A stretch of DNA of 5,838 nt, taken from an uncultured Lachnospiraceae bacterium. Its GTDB lineage: Bacteria; Bacillota; Clostridia; Lachnospirales; Lachnospiraceae. The position numbers and the translations under genes were made by a program. Each line of letters opens with the position of its first letter. The first letter of the stretch is position 1. Below the pieces are notes generated by a model, which was not told where the DNA came from, ran no database searches, and was given only the letters and a program-made list of their open reading frames with translations. The stretch lies in assembly GCA_900313265.1 (NCBI GenBank), contig OMRN01000034.1, positions 1-5,838 of the forward strand, read 5' to 3'. Of the stretch, positions 1-5,838 are shown piece by piece.

Positions 1-464
1 ATATCCTCGATACGGATTCTCTCCGCCGTCGCTTTCGCCGGAAGGCTGTTCTTATCTTCTTTTAACTGCCCGATATATTTTACCAGCCTTCGCTGGTTTT
101 CAAGACCGCTTAAATGATAGAGATAATCCGCTTTCGAATCAAAAAAATTCGCATAATTTATCTCCACATGAGAACCGCCCAGAATGATAGCCGTCTCCGG
201 GTTCCATTTTTTTATCACCTCGCAGTAGCGGTAAATCAGTTTCTGCTGCGTGATATAACCCGTAATACAGACAATATCCGGCTTTTCCCTATTCAGTTTT
301 CCCCGAAGGGAAATTGTCTCATACCTTCTGTCATAAATGACCGCCTCATGTCCGTCCGCCGTAAAAACCGTATACAGATATTCCATCTCGAGCGGCTCGT
401 GATCGACTAAAAAGGTATAACTGAAAATTCCCACCGGTTCCGGTTTTATTAAGAGTATTTTCAT
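1..464 (-). CDS. Cobalamin-binding-type radical SAM protein, N-terminal part (runs off left edge)
   Basis: This frame is open from ATG at 464 to the left edge, giving 154 residues of an incomplete gene. It begins MKILLIKPEP, then HEPLEMEYL (about 22-30), DGHEAVIYD (about 37-45), PDIVCITGYIT (about 62-72) and ILGGSHVEINY (about 94-104). These are the strands and loops of the Rossmann-like B12-binding domain that precedes the radical SAM barrel in this family. The radical SAM part, with its CxxxCxxC motif, must lie beyond the window, so its presence is inferred from the three complete paralogs upstream. The start follows the TAG of the preceding gene by 5 nt. A modest AGGA (474-477) sits 9 nt before the ATG, inside the end of that gene, which suggests translation partly coupled to it. 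It most resembles the 496-residue paralog in its HEPLE and ITGYI motifs. Substrate unknown. Family assignment is fairly secure, although only the N-terminal domain is visible. Confidence 0.85.
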   Translation of the reverse strand, partial: MKILLIKPEPVGIFSYTFLVDHEPLEMEYLYTVFTADGHEAVIYDRRYETISLRGKLNREKPDIVCITGYITQQKLIYRYCEVIKKWNPETAIILGGSHVEINYANFFDSKADYLYHLSGLENQRRLVKYIGQLKEDKNSLPAKATAERIRIED

Positions 465-469
465 CCGTA

Positions 470-1801
470 CTATTCCTGTACATCCACACCCGTGTTCCTG
501 TACCTTTTGTTAAACATATGCGTAAGTCCCGCCCAGTAAATCCGCGGGTAGTTTACATAATATAGAAAATCATACTCTATTTTAAATAAAAGCATCGGCA
601 TATTGGCCGGTTTCATAAGTACGCTGGTTCCTCCCGTACGCTTGTATTCATAGCGGTACAGCCGGTCCTTGTTTTCTTCGTAAACCGGCGTTCCCTTAAA
701 CGGAATCAGAATACTGAAAAGAACCCAGATTAACTTTTCCTTTTTGATGAATTTATTCAGGTTCATGAAATCTTTGTGGGTAAAATCGTAATTGATGACA
801 AAAAGACCCACGCAGACCATATTGAAATCCCTGAGAATCCTTACGGCACGCTTATTTAATTCCACGCTGGAGTGCTTGTTATATTCTTCAAGACGATCAT
901 CTTCCACGGCCTCGAGGCCGACCAACATATCACGAAAGCCCGCCTTATATATAAGCGGCATGATATCCTCACAAGCACAGATGCTGTCCGCTCTCGCAAA
1001 AATCATAAACGTTTTCCGGATTCCTTTTGCCAGGATTTTCTCACAGAATTCCAAAACCCTTTTCCTGTTTACTAAAAAATCGTCGTCGATGATAAAAATC
1101 TTATCATTGTCGATGGACTCGATTTCGGCGATGACATCATCCACCGCACGCTCTTTATAGGTGCAGCTGTTGAACTGTCTTGAGATACAGAACTTGCAGT
1201 TCTGCGGACAGGAAAATGCCGTCTTCATCATCGAAAAACAGCCTTTGGCCAGCACACGGTATTTCGACCGGTTCTCGTAAAAAATGCTCCGGTCCGGCAG
1301 AATTCCGTAATCGCTGATCGGTGCACATTTCGGATTCGTAAACCATTCGCCGTTACTTTTTCCGGCAAAGCCGCTGCAGTTTTTTACGACGTTTTCGTCA
1401 AAATCGTTACGGATGGCTTCCCTGAACGAATCCAGGCCGTTATCGTAACTGATATAATCAATATCATCCAGCATAAAATCCGTATAATTGATGGTAACCT
1501 CGGGGCCTCCGACCATAATCTTAATCTCCGGTCTTGCCGCTTTTAATTTATGCAGAAGTTTTAATGCATATCCGGCCGTATGCGACATGATGGAAAAACC
1601 CGCAATTGTAATTTTATTCTCATCAACCACGCGAAGCAGTCTTTGAAAACGACCGACGGGGCTTTCGATGCTCTCATCGTAAATGAGCCCCTCACGTCCT
1701 TCCGCTTTTACGCAGGCAATCAGATACTCAAGTCCGAGCGGTTCGAGACTGGCCACACGCTTATCGTAATGTACACGAACAAACATATATCTCTGTGTCA
1801 T
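470..1801 (-). CDS. Cobalamin-binding-domain radical SAM enzyme (third of four paralogs)
   Basis: Starting at ATG 1801 the protein has 443 residues. Residues 1-130 form the B12-binding-like domain, with LEPLGLEYL near 19-27 and MVGGPEVTINY near 96-106. The radical SAM barrel follows: CPQNCKFC at 198-205 supplies the three cysteines that bind the [4Fe-4S] cluster used to cleave S-adenosylmethionine, then IIDDDF near 237-242, VGLEAVEDD near 294-302 and IPFKGT near 366-371. The aromatic C-terminal 70 residues resemble those of its paralogs. A GTG at 1810 would add three residues and has GAGG 5 nt upstream. I prefer the ATG because it forms a TAATG junction with the previous stop, has AAAGG 9 nt upstream and avoids a 10 nt overlap. 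Aligned by hand without gaps, it is about 40% identical to the 442-residue neighbour. It is likely a cytoplasmic, oxygen-sensitive enzyme acting on an unreactive carbon, by methylation or another radical reaction. Substrate unknown. Confidence 0.92.
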   Translation of the reverse strand: MTQRYMFVRVHYDKRVASLEPLGLEYLIACVKAEGREGLIYDESIESPVGRFQRLLRVVDENKITIAGFSIMSHTAGYALKLLHKLKAARPEIKIMVGGPEVTINYTDFMLDDIDYISYDNGLDSFREAIRNDFDENVVKNCSGFAGKSNGEWFTNPKCAPISDYGILPDRSIFYENRSKYRVLAKGCFSMMKTAFSCPQNCKFCISRQFNSCTYKERAVDDVIAEIESIDNDKIFIIDDDFLVNRKRVLEFCEKILAKGIRKTFMIFARADSICACEDIMPLIYKAGFRDMLVGLEAVEDDRLEEYNKHSSVELNKRAVRILRDFNMVCVGLFVINYDFTHKDFMNLNKFIKKEKLIWVLFSILIPFKGTPVYEENKDRLYRYEYKRTGGTSVLMKPANMPMLLFKIEYDFLYYVNYPRIYWAGLTHMFNKRYRNTGVDVQE

Positions 1802-3129
1802 TAAAACCACCCTTTCCTCTTCGTATCATATCCCGTTTTAAAAAGCGTCCGCACCATAATTTTCGGATAGGTCAGCACGTGAATCCAGTAATACCGAAGC
1901 ATGTATTCAAAGGACGACATGTTCGTCGGTTTTAAGGTAATATGCGTCCCGTCTAACCGCCAGGATTTGAAATTGATTACCTTATCCTTGTATTCATCAT
2001 AAGCATCCGTTCCCTTATACGGTGTGAAAATTCCGAAAACCACCCATAACAGATTATTGTCTTTGATAAACTTCATCAGTTTCCGGTAATCTTCCCTTGT
2101 TGCCGTATAATTGATGACAAAAAGCCCGTCACAGACAATCCCCGCATCATGAAGATTCTTAATGGCCATGATGTTGTCATTTTTCGATGTCTGCTTGTTG
2201 TATTCATCAAGTGTCTCATCGGAGATGGCTTCGAGTCCGATTAAAATATCCCGGAATCCCGCCTGATAGGCAAGCGGCAGAATGTCCGGATTGGCCGCGA
2301 TAAAATCCGCCCTGGCATACGCCATGAAGGTTTTCTTAATTCCCCGTTTGATGATTTCGTTACAGAATAATTCGACGCGTTCCTTATGAAAGAAAAAAGT
2401 ATCATCCACGAACCAGATTTTATCGTGTTTGATTTCCTCCACCTCGTCGATGACTTCCATGATGTCACGCTCGGTATAGGTGCCGCTGTTCATTTTGGTA
2501 CAGTAACAGAACGAGCAGGCAAACGGGCAGGAAAACGATGCCTTGCTTAAGGCATATTTTCCCTTCATGAAAATATAGTTTTTCTTAAGGCCGCGGTAGA
2601 ATGCGGTCCGGTCCGGCTTATTGATAAAACCGCAAACCGGCCTTCCTTTTTCTTTTAAGACCCACTCCCCGTCTTTTTTAAAAGCAATCCCGGTTAAGGT
2701 ATCGAGAACCTCGGTTTTTAAATCTCCCTCCCACATGGCTTTTAAGGTGGAAAGACCGTTGTCGTAATAAACATAGTCAATATTGTCGACACAGAATTCT
2801 TTATAATTCATCTCCGCTTCCGGACCGCCCACCATAATGGTAATATCCGGAAATTTTTTCTTCAGCTGGCCGGCGCGTTTGATAATGTAATCCACCGTAT
2901 TGGCATTGGCATTAAGGCCGATAAAATTATATCCGCCTTTTTTGATAATCCGGCACATTCTCTCAAAGCGGAACGTCCACGGATGGTCGAATTCATCGTG
3001 AATCTCGCAGGGGATTTCCATATCCCTGGCCAGTCCCGCCAGATATTCAAGCCCCAGAGGTTCCAAATGTGCCACGAGGGATGAATATTTCGGTCGTATT
3101 AAAAGTACTTTCAGCTCTTTTTTGCGCAT
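1801..3129 (-). CDS. Cobalamin-binding-domain radical SAM enzyme (second of four paralogs)
   Basis: This 442-residue protein has the usual two-domain plan. The B12-binding-like domain spans about 1-130, with KVLLIRPKY at 7-15, HLEPLGLEYL at 21-30 and IMVGGPEAEMNY near 98-109. The radical SAM barrel carries CPFACSFCYC at 201-210; the CxxxCxxC cysteines are 201, 205 and 208, with an extra Cys 210. FVDDTFF follows near 240-246, then IGLEAISDE near 297-305 and TPYKGT near 369-374. The C-terminus ends in an aromatic, basic tail. Two cysteines outside the cluster, 256 and 333, also occur at the matching positions of the other complete paralogs. The start overlaps the end of the upstream gene by 19 nt; GAGGGAG at 3134-3140 places a good Shine-Dalgarno just before the ATG, so this start is convincing. 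Its TAA is shared with the next ATG. Expected to reductively cleave SAM and, if cobalamin binds, to transfer a methyl group or do related radical chemistry. Substrate unknown. Confidence 0.93.
   Translation of the reverse strand: MRKKELKVLLIRPKYSSLVAHLEPLGLEYLAGLARDMEIPCEIHDEFDHPWTFRFERMCRIIKKGGYNFIGLNANANTVDYIIKRAGQLKKKFPDITIMVGGPEAEMNYKEFCVDNIDYVYYDNGLSTLKAMWEGDLKTEVLDTLTGIAFKKDGEWVLKEKGRPVCGFINKPDRTAFYRGLKKNYIFMKGKYALSKASFSCPFACSFCYCTKMNSGTYTERDIMEVIDEVEEIKHDKIWFVDDTFFFHKERVELFCNEIIKRGIKKTFMAYARADFIAANPDILPLAYQAGFRDILIGLEAISDETLDEYNKQTSKNDNIMAIKNLHDAGIVCDGLFVINYTATREDYRKLMKFIKDNNLLWVVFGIFTPYKGTDAYDEYKDKVINFKSWRLDGTHITLKPTNMSSFEYMLRYYWIHVLTYPKIMVRTLFKTGYDTKRKGWF
1811..1822 (-). promoter_or_regulatory. 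Shine-Dalgarno region serving either of two starts (GTG 1810 or ATG 1801)
   Basis: The stretch GAAGAGGAAAGG contains two usable cores. GAGG lies 5 nt before a GTG at 1810, and AAAGG lies 9 nt before the ATG at 1801. The ATG forms a TAATG junction with the preceding stop codon. The two starts differ by only three residues ahead of the first strand of the B12-binding domain, so the sequence alone does not settle the choice. Confidence 0.55.
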
Positions 3130-4601
3130 TTTTCTCCCTCAATCAGTTTCTTCCAGTACTGGTTATTGACCGCCATGGCACCGAAACTTAATTTCAGCGT
3201 ATCGTGAAGACCGTATTTCTTTACCATATACCATCCGGAAACCGGATTGGCCGTAATCATGTAATATAAGACCATCGTATACCAGTAGTACTGCCGTACC
3301 GAAATGTTCTCCGGCCTCACCACCAGATGGGCTAAGTCCCATTTCTCGTATTCGTCTTCGCGCACGATAAAATCCGGTTTGTATTTTTCGTAAATATCGG
3401 TTCCCCGAAGCGGGGTCAGCGGCTGCAGATTCACGAAAACAAGTCCGAGTTTTTTAATCCATTTGTATAAAGCATGAAAATCGTCCCACGTCCAGTCGAG
3501 CCCCAGAATAAACGTGCCGTAACATTCCACATCGTATTTTTTCAAAATGCCGACGGCCTTTTCGTTAATCGCTACATTCGTCCGCTTGTTGTAATTATCA
3601 AGCTGTTTGCTGTCGCAGGATTCAAGGCCCACGATAACCGCCCTGAGTCCGACTTCCTTAAACCGTTTAATTACGTCTTCGTTCGCTGCCACATAATCCG
3701 CGCGGCCGTATATCAAATACTTCTTCTCAATGCCTCTTTCCTCAAGCAGATTGCAAAATTTTAAAATCCGTTCCCGTCCGACTAAAAAATCGTCATCCAC
3801 GATGTAGATTTCCGTTTCCGGAATCGTGGCAAGTTCGTTTACGATATCCTCTAAATCCCTCGCAAAATACTGATCGTCCATAATCTGCCGGCAGAAGCAG
3901 AATTTGCAGTTATAGGGGCAGCCGAACGACGTCTTGATTAACGTACAGTTGCGGTGGAACATGTAATAGTATTTCGAACGGTATTTGTTCACCTTCTCCC
4001 GGTCGGGATAGAGATACGGAAAAACGGTATCCTTCTTCGGAGGCTTTTTCCCGGGAACATAGATGCATTCGATTTCGTCGTTCGAATCGGCGAATTCCGC
4101 ATCTCCCACGATATCCGTCCGTTTTTTATCGCTGTCAATCTCATCACCTTCACCGGTCGCAGATTCATTCCCGATTCGTTCCGGATCCGTGCTCTTCTTC
4201 CCCTCAAGTTTATTTAAGATATCGATGAACGTGCGGATGCCGTTTGCACGGATAATATAATCCACGTACGGGGACACAAAATCCTCCGGGTTTACTTCCG
4301 CATGAACCCCGGCAACAATGGTTACAATATCCGGATTTACTTCCTTCGTTTCGCGGGCATAACGCTTCATGATATTGACATGCGAAATATAACCCGTGAT
4401 TCCGACCACATCCGGATTGTACATTTTTACAAAATAGGGCACATCCTCTTTCTCGATAATCATGTCGACAATCGTGCAGGTATGCCCCAAAGGCTCGATA
4501 TTGGCCGAAACATATTCCAGTTCCAGCGGCTCGCAGATCATGACATTCTGCAGTCCGATGGTCTCCTTATCCGGTCTTGGTCTGAATAAAAGTACGTTCA
4601 C
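3111..4601 (-). CDS. Cobalamin-binding-domain radical SAM enzyme (first of four paralogs, with acidic linker)
   Basis: This 496-residue protein is the longest of the paralogs. The B12-binding-like domain (1-125) shows MNVLLFRPRP, CEPLELEYV at 23-31, EPLGHTCTIVDM at 36-47, PDVVGITGYIS at 63-73 and VAGVHAEVNPEDF at 96-108. A hydrophilic, charged linker (about 133-177) is absent from the two neighbours. The radical SAM barrel starts with GCPYNCKFCFC at 227-237 (cluster cysteines 228, 232, 235), then IVDDDF near 267-272, VGLESCDSK near 324-332 and TPLRGT near 396-401. An aromatic, tyrosine-rich stretch (435-460) leads to a lysine-rich end. The start codon is GTG at 4601, supported by an ideal AAGGAG 5 nt upstream and a GTGA overlap with the preceding stop. 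Of the complete paralogs, its B12-domain loops look most like ordinary Cbl-type radical SAM proteins. Its job is probably one step of a multi-step radical pathway shared with the following genes. Substrate not identifiable. Confidence 0.93.
   Translation of the reverse strand: MNVLLFRPRPDKETIGLQNVMICEPLELEYVSANIEPLGHTCTIVDMIIEKEDVPYFVKMYNPDVVGITGYISHVNIMKRYARETKEVNPDIVTIVAGVHAEVNPEDFVSPYVDYIIRANGIRTFIDILNKLEGKKSTDPERIGNESATGEGDEIDSDKKRTDIVGDAEFADSNDEIECIYVPGKKPPKKDTVFPYLYPDREKVNKYRSKYYYMFHRNCTLIKTSFGCPYNCKFCFCRQIMDDQYFARDLEDIVNELATIPETEIYIVDDDFLVGRERILKFCNLLEERGIEKKYLIYGRADYVAANEDVIKRFKEVGLRAVIVGLESCDSKQLDNYNKRTNVAINEKAVGILKKYDVECYGTFILGLDWTWDDFHALYKWIKKLGLVFVNLQPLTPLRGTDIYEKYKPDFIVREDEYEKWDLAHLVVRPENISVRQYYWYTMVLYYMITANPVSGWYMVKKYGLHDTLKLSFGAMAVNNQYWKKLIEGEKCAKKS
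3134..3140 (-). promoter_or_regulatory. Shine-Dalgarno GAGGGAG for the second radical SAM gene
   Basis: The purine-rich GAGGGAG ends 4 nt before the ATG at 3129 and is embedded in the last codons of the upstream gene. It supports the start that gives a 19 nt overlap between the two radical SAM genes. Confidence 0.7.
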
Positions 4602-5608
4602 GAGTGCTCCTTAAATACATGATATTCCGGAAATTCATATTTATATTCCAGCATATGCTTTCCCACCATGGCAAAAAGGTTTAAAAAGGGGTTGGAATGA
4701 TGAGCATAGAAATACTTCCGCTGTAACTCAGCCCCGAATTTCAGTTTTGTTTTCTCCGATGTCTGCCCGAAATCGATTCTTTTAAATCCGTTTGAAATGG
4801 CATATTCCACGATGGAAAGAAGCATCACATAGTATAAATCCGCATCCGGACTGTCCATTCCGCAAAACATAAAAATCAGTTCGTCGCCGTTTTCGTGAAG
4901 AAGGACGAATCCCACCGGTTTTTCTTTTTTAAGAAAAACGATTTTCACTCCGTCCGCCCGGTCAAAGAATTCCTTTTCGAGACATTCGAGTTTATATTCC
5001 GACTTTTCATAAGTCTTAAGATACAGCGGATGCACGTCGATGCTTCCATCCGTAACAAAGCGTTTTTCCAAACCTTCCGTGCGTTTTCTTGCTAAGTTTA
5101 TTCTTCTCCGGTAGGGACTCCGTAGCGATGATAAATACTCTTCGATCCCGGTATATTCCTCTTTGAGCGTAAGCACGCAGGTGGGAAGTGTTTCCCCGAA
5201 AGACATGCCTTTGGTCTTTACTTTTTCATCCGCATTTAAAATTAACTTGCAGCCCTTTACGGACTTTATGTAAGAAAAAAGCCATTCCGGATTGTTCGTT
5301 ACATACCCCGGGCAGCTTAACGAACAGGGAAAGGCGATGGTCTGAATATTCATAAACCACTCGGCTTTTCCGTAGGTAAATAAATTCATCCGGTTTTCAT
5401 AAACCGAAAAAAAACCGTAATCGGTATCGTTCTCAATAAAATAGTATCTCTGTTTTAACGGATTGGATTTGTTTAAAAGCCGGAACATCGATAATTCGTA
5501 CGGGAAACGGAGGGACAGTTCCCCCGCATGACGGGATTTCTTCATCCGCTCAAAAATCTCTTCCGGACTCTCCGTTATAAATTCACTGAAATGTTCCCCT
5601 TTATTCAT
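4598..5608 (-). CDS. FemAB / Acetyltransf_6-like GNAT-fold acyltransferase
   Basis: The protein has 336 residues and no signal peptide or membrane segment, so it is probably cytoplasmic. The C-terminal half carries the recognisable part: LRSPYRRRINLARKR at 162-176, the basic helix typical of Acetyltransf_6/FemAB-like proteins, then KPVGFVLLHENGDELIF near 230-246, and RIDFGQTSEKTKLKFG at 277-292, the usual family end motif. The N-terminal half (about 30-130) looks like a diverged first GNAT repeat, giving the double-GNAT layout of FemX-type proteins and a fitting length. Such enzymes transfer acyl or aminoacyl groups, from acyl-CoA or aminoacyl-tRNA, to amines of peptidoglycan precursors, lipids or small molecules; which applies here cannot be told. 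ATG at 5608 has AGGA 5 nt upstream, 14 nt after the preceding gene. Its stop overlaps the GTG of the first radical SAM gene, so the two are translationally coupled and probably share a pathway. Confidence 0.8.
   Translation of the reverse strand: MNKGEHFSEFITESPEEIFERMKKSRHAGELSLRFPYELSMFRLLNKSNPLKQRYYFIENDTDYGFFSVYENRMNLFTYGKAEWFMNIQTIAFPCSLSCPGYVTNNPEWLFSYIKSVKGCKLILNADEKVKTKGMSFGETLPTCVLTLKEEYTGIEEYLSSLRSPYRRRINLARKRTEGLEKRFVTDGSIDVHPLYLKTYEKSEYKLECLEKEFFDRADGVKIVFLKKEKPVGFVLLHENGDELIFMFCGMDSPDADLYYVMLLSIVEYAISNGFKRIDFGQTSEKTKLKFGAELQRKYFYAHHSNPFLNLFAMVGKHMLEYKYEFPEYHVFKEHS
4607..4612 (-). promoter_or_regulatory. Shine-Dalgarno AAGGAG that decides a GTG start
   Basis: AAGGAG lies 5 nt before the GTG at 4601 and inside the last codons (Lys-Glu) of the FemAB-like gene. 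It is the strongest ribosome binding site in the window and supports the non-ATG start of the 496-residue radical SAM protein. The GTG overlaps the upstream TGA as GTGA, an arrangement typical of translational coupling. Confidence 0.8.
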
Positions 5609-5622
5609 CCGTTTCCTACCGC

Positions 5623-5838
5623 TTAAAGCGGCTTTTCATAAACCACATACTCTTTATATTCTTCATCGCAGAAGATTCTGCAAAAACTGTTGGAATCTTC
5701 GTTTTCGTCAAGAATCCATGAAGTCTCCACCCTGCAAAGTCCCCGGCTTTTCACGGCATCATAGGCTTTTGCGATTAAGGCAAGCGGAAGTCCCACTCCG
5801 CGGTATTCTTCCAAAACACCGTACTCCATGACCTTGGC
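5623..5838 (-). CDS. GNAT family N-acetyltransferase, C-terminal part (enters from right edge)
   Basis: The last 71 residues of a larger protein are visible; the frame is open to the window edge and ends with TAA at 5623. GVLEEYRGVGLPLAL (residues 7-21 of the visible part) is the GNAT motif A. Its R-x-x-G core (RGVG) lies in the loop that holds the pyrophosphate of acetyl-CoA. It is followed by a helix, then VETSWILDENEDSN and the ending YKEYVVYEKPL. The SW-hydrophobic-L-(D/E)-(E/D)-N stretch and the Y-E-K-P-L end recall a GNAT subgroup that includes E. coli YghO; this is a memory-based resemblance. An internal ATG at 5829 is not a credible start, because it would remove strand 4 of the fold and the frame continues upstream. 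The gene precedes the FemAB-like gene by 14 nt and belongs to the same operon. Substrate unknown. Confidence 0.8.
   Translation of the reverse strand, partial: AKVMEYGVLEEYRGVGLPLALIAKAYDAVKSRGLCRVETSWILDENEDSNSFCRIFCDEEYKEYVVYEKPL

Noticed and set aside
114..410. Plus-strand open frame opposite the left-edge gene (98 codons)
   Set aside because: It is antisense to a frame with clear B12-domain motifs, has no Shine-Dalgarno or recognisable domain, and looks like a shadow of the minus-strand codon pattern.
907..920. 14 bp perfect palindrome CGGCCTCGAGGCCG as a possible operator or hairpin
   Set aside because: It encodes the conserved Gly-Leu-Glu-Ala stretch of the radical SAM barrel and arises from codon choice. 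It is mid-gene and not followed by a T-run.
792..1160. Plus-strand open frame of 122 codons inside the third radical SAM gene
   Set aside because: It is fully antisense to the conserved barrel and is low-complexity serine-rich, with no family resemblance. The minus-strand frame explains the sequence.
3954..4589. Several plus-strand open frames opposite the first radical SAM gene
   Set aside because: All lie antisense to conserved domain-coding sequence, overlap each other in different frames and show no ribosome sites or domains.
1..4601. Absence of the DxHxxG cobalamin signature as evidence that these proteins do not bind B12
   Set aside because: Many established Cbl-dependent radical SAM enzymes lack that methionine-synthase-type motif and have a PPLG-like loop in its place, here EPLG or EPLE. 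Absence alone does not argue against cobalamin binding.
5623..5829. Stand-alone small protein of 68 residues starting at ATG 5829
   Set aside because: The frame stays open to the window edge and the sequence is the C-terminal part of a GNAT domain, so this is the end of a larger gene.
1..5838. RiPP precursor peptide or tRNA gene hidden between genes
   Set aside because: The largest gap between genes is 14 nt, leaving no room for either within this window. A precursor gene could only lie outside it.

Overview
The window is a compact stretch of coding DNA with every supported gene on the minus strand. Transcription therefore runs from the right edge to the left edge. Read in that order it holds: the C-terminal end of a GNAT acetyltransferase (5838-5623), a complete FemAB/Acetyltransf_6-like acyltransferase (5608-4598), and four consecutive paralogous proteins of the cobalamin-binding-domain radical SAM type. 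The first three of these are complete (4601-3111, 3129-1801, 1801-470). The fourth starts at 464 and runs off the left edge.

The junctions are a 14 nt gap with its own Shine-Dalgarno, a GTGA overlap (4 nt), a 19 nt overlap, a TAATG junction (1 nt overlap) and a 5 nt gap. No stretch longer than 15 bases lacks a gene, and I see no promoter, terminator, RNA gene, CRISPR array, insertion sequence or attachment site. The window is almost certainly the middle of one longer operon whose promoter lies beyond the right edge and whose end lies beyond the left edge.

Purine-rich Shine-Dalgarno sequences before every start, moderate GC, a stack of oxygen-sensitive radical SAM enzymes and overlapping genes fit an anaerobic Firmicute, most likely a Clostridia/Lachnospiraceae-type gut or rumen bacterium. 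This is inferred from style and not from a marker gene.

The main point is the array of four Cbl-type radical SAM paralogs in one transcription unit with two acyl/aminoacyl transferase-type proteins. Multiple cobalamin-dependent radical SAM enzymes side by side are known from natural-product clusters (thienamycin thnK/thnL/thnP, bottromycin, polytheonamide). There they carry out successive methylations or other modifications at unreactive carbons. By analogy, this operon may build or decorate a small molecule, lipid or cell-envelope component in several radical steps, with the GNAT-fold enzymes forming amide or ester bonds. The substrate cannot be read from the window: no precursor peptide, carrier protein, glycosyltransferase, transporter or regulator is present here.
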